Origin: KBS-96 sp963722585
GTDB lineage: Bacteria > Acidobacteriota > Terriglobia > Bryobacterales > Bryobacteraceae
Assembly (NCBI GenBank): GCA_963722585.1
Contig: CAVRNU010000011.1
Location: 62,001-126,000 of the forward strand
Direction of reading: 5' to 3'
DNA: 64,000 nucleotides
The notes below the pieces were generated by a model. That model was not told where the DNA came from, did no database searches, and saw only the letters and a list, made by a program, of their open reading frames with translations. Positions 62,603-64,000 of this stretch are shown in pieces. The position numbers and the translations under genes were made by a program. The stretch's first letter is position 1. The number at the start of each line of letters is the position of its first letter.

Positions 62603-64000
62603 TTACTTCGTTCCCGCGTTACGAGCCGCTTTCAGCGTCGAGGCCGCTTGCATCTCGGTCCACGGATTCGCTTTCAAGTCCCGGAGCTCCGGCGCTTGCC
62701 AGGCAAACTCGGGATGCAGCTTCAAATGTTCGGCAGCGTGGAATTCGACTCCGCACGGGTGGCCCATGCCTGCTACGAAAGCCATTCGGGACGCCATCTC
62801 GCTGTCGGCGACTTTCGCCTCTGCTACGCCTGCCGGCGCGTAAGCAGGTTGCCATCCCGGCAGCCCCCGGCTCGATCTGTCGTTGTGGCCGCAAAGGGTC
62901 CGCTCGTTCGGATCGATCTCATGCGTTACTACGTCGTAATGGTCGGTCTCAAATTTCTTTCCGGCGGCAATGTCGACTTTACCCTTATATTCCGCCATCA
63001 ATTGATCCCACCGGCGATGACGGCAGGCATTCGGCGTATTCGGGTCGTTGACCGGGTAATCCGTCTCTTCTTGAGCCAATTTGGGATTAATTGGAAAATT
63101 TGATCCAACGAAATAGCCGTCTTTCGTCTTGTCGAACGTAACGTATTTCAATCCCAATTCCAATCGGGCGATCTCGTTAGTTTTCCTGTCGCCCACCAAC
63201 CAGGTGTTGGCGTATCCGCCGTTATTGCCGTCTTTCATGATGCGGGCGAAATCGTCGATCGATTCTGAATACTGCATCGCCTTTCGCGCCCTGACAAATT
63301 CGGGAATCGCGTTCTCGTCGAAGCCATGAAAGTTGGAGATCGTGGTTTCGGTAATCATTAGCCCCGAGTCATTGATACCGAAATCGTCCCCGCTATGAAT
63401 GAGGCCTGGCATGCCATCCATCAGAATGTGGTGTCCTCGAGCCGGGACAATATCGAAGATGATGTTCCACCGAGTGGCGGTCAAATAATCGGTCCAATTG
63501 TTGTGGCCGATGACGATTTTTCCGTCTTTCGTATAGGACCCCGTGGCGATGAAGGCGCTGCAGTGTTCGCCAACGCTCTTTCCCGGCGGTTGCCCCGCGC
63601 GGCGCTTCATCTCGTTCAAATAGTAGTCAAACTCCATGTAGCCGTTCATCGCGACGAGGTCGACGACATCGAGATTGACGCCGCGAGCCCTGAGCCCTTC
63701 GGCAATGCCTTCGATCTCTTCCCTGTACTCGGCGGGCACGCGAGGCCAGTAGACCTTTTGCGCGATGCCGCGAAGATCCGCCCAGCTTTTGCTCGTATCG
63801 TGAGTCGTGCTTAACTCAATCGCCTTCTTGTTATCCTCGATTTCAGACGCGAGCAGATAGCCGTGCTGGTAGCCAATCGCCGCGGGGCTGCCCTCTAGGT
63901 GGACAAAGATCCAGCCATCTTGAGGAGGCCGCCGAAATCCGCCATTCAATTTGGAATCGTCGGCAGCGCTTAGGGCGGCCCAAATTACGAAAAGAGCAAC
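62603..64000 (-). CDS. C45/phospholipase B-like Ntn hydrolase (start lies beyond the window)
   Basis: The frame stays open to the window edge and includes part of a signal peptide (VALFVIWAALSAADDSK), so about 466 residues are seen and the initiator is outside. Motifs: GYQHGYLLASEIEDNKKAIE, then GEHCSAFIATGSYTKDGKIV, where the Cys is the likely N-terminal nucleophile after autoproteolysis, and GHNNWTDY, NDSGLMITETTISNF and NTWLVGDRKTNEIARLE. Exported members hydrolyse amides or lipids; the substrate is not known. The 186 bases between it and clpX contain no gene. Same direction as clpX. Confidence 0.85.
   Translation of the reverse strand, partial: VALFVIWAALSAADDSKLNGGFRRPPQDGWIFVHLEGSPAAIGYQHGYLLASEIEDNKKAIELSTTHDTSKSWADLRGIAQKVYWPRVPAEYREEIEGIAEGLRARGVNLDVVDLVAMNGYMEFDYYLNEMKRRAGQPPGKSVGEHCSAFIATGSYTKDGKIVIGHNNWTDYLTATRWNIIFDIVPARGHHILMDGMPGLIHSGDDFGINDSGLMITETTISNFHGFDENAIPEFVRARKAMQYSESIDDFARIMKDGNNGGYANTWLVGDRKTNEIARLELGLKYVTFDKTKDGYFVGSNFPINPKLAQEETDYPVNDPNTPNACRHRRWDQLMAEYKGKVDIAAGKKFETDHYDVVTHEIDPNERTLCGHNDRSSRGLPGWQPAYAPAGVAEAKVADSEMASRMAFVAGMGHPCGVEFHAAEHLKLHPEFAWQAPELRDLKANPWTEMQAASTLKAARNAGTK

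Noticed and set aside
1..64000. CRISPR arrays, tRNA or rRNA genes
   Set aside because: No regularly spaced identical repeats with unique spacers and no cloverleaf or rRNA-like blocks were seen while reading both strands; a tRNA scan would settle the point.

Overview
The window looks like the chromosome of an acidobacterium, most likely of the Solibacter/Bryobacterales type. The evidence is family-level: a PadR-type regulator followed by two tandem MacB/FtsX-like permeases of the acidobacterial ADOP type, Oar-like TonB-dependent receptors with an N-terminal carboxypeptidase-regulatory-like domain, a CRTAC1/ASPIC protein, Tat-exported Gfo/Idh/MocA and TIM-barrel proteins, and many TTG/GTG starts. 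No rRNA, tRNA or CRISPR array was seen.

Layout. 0-5.6 kb: end of a CRTAC1 protein, a two-component pair (frameshifted histidine kinase plus NarL-type regulator), a small secreted protein and an AsmA-family protein. 5.6-11.2 kb: a mobile-element graveyard with a serine recombinase tail, a broken integrase-core transposase, an intact-looking IS200-type element and an intact-looking IS110-type element, interrupted by one Gfo/Idh/MocA gene. 11.2-21.6 kb: a secreted protein, a glyoxalase-fold relic, a 1,400-residue di-heme HEAT-repeat protein, a degenerate IS-end-like repeat array, a sugar isomerase-like protein, a membrane protein and another transposase tail.

21.6-28.1 kb: a tight five-gene operon (asparagine synthase, GT2, Wzm-like permease, Wzt-like ATPase with a C-terminal sugar-binding domain, GT-C membrane transferase), read as an ABC-dependent surface polysaccharide export locus. 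28.1-35.2 kb: a second Gfo/Idh/MocA gene, then PadR and two ADOP permeases behind a near-consensus sigma70 promoter. 35.2-43.2 kb: SYLF protein, protoporphyrinogen oxidase, FdhD with a small partner, thioredoxin-like protein, acyl-CoA dehydrogenase, a secreted protein and a radical SAM enzyme.

43.2-54 kb: inositol-3-phosphate synthase with an NAD-dependent epimerase, a LytTR regulator, an isoprenylcysteine-methyltransferase-like protein, two TonB-dependent receptors and a TPR protein. 54-64 kb: a housekeeping run on the minus strand (clpX, lon, engB, rho, mutL) and the start-truncated gene of a C45/phospholipase-B-like hydrolase.

Five otherwise well conserved genes (histidine kinase, both permeases, acyl-CoA dehydrogenase, the small partner of fdhD) are broken by frameshifts. 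All twelve events I could place are +1 insertions, which points to insertion-type sequencing or assembly error as much as to real decay. The most interesting biology is at the IS200 element (ribosome site locked in a 9-bp inverted repeat), the IS110 element (possible bridge RNA upstream of the transposase), the giant di-heme HEAT protein, a 29-codon ORF with a strong ribosome site, and REPIN-like palindromes.
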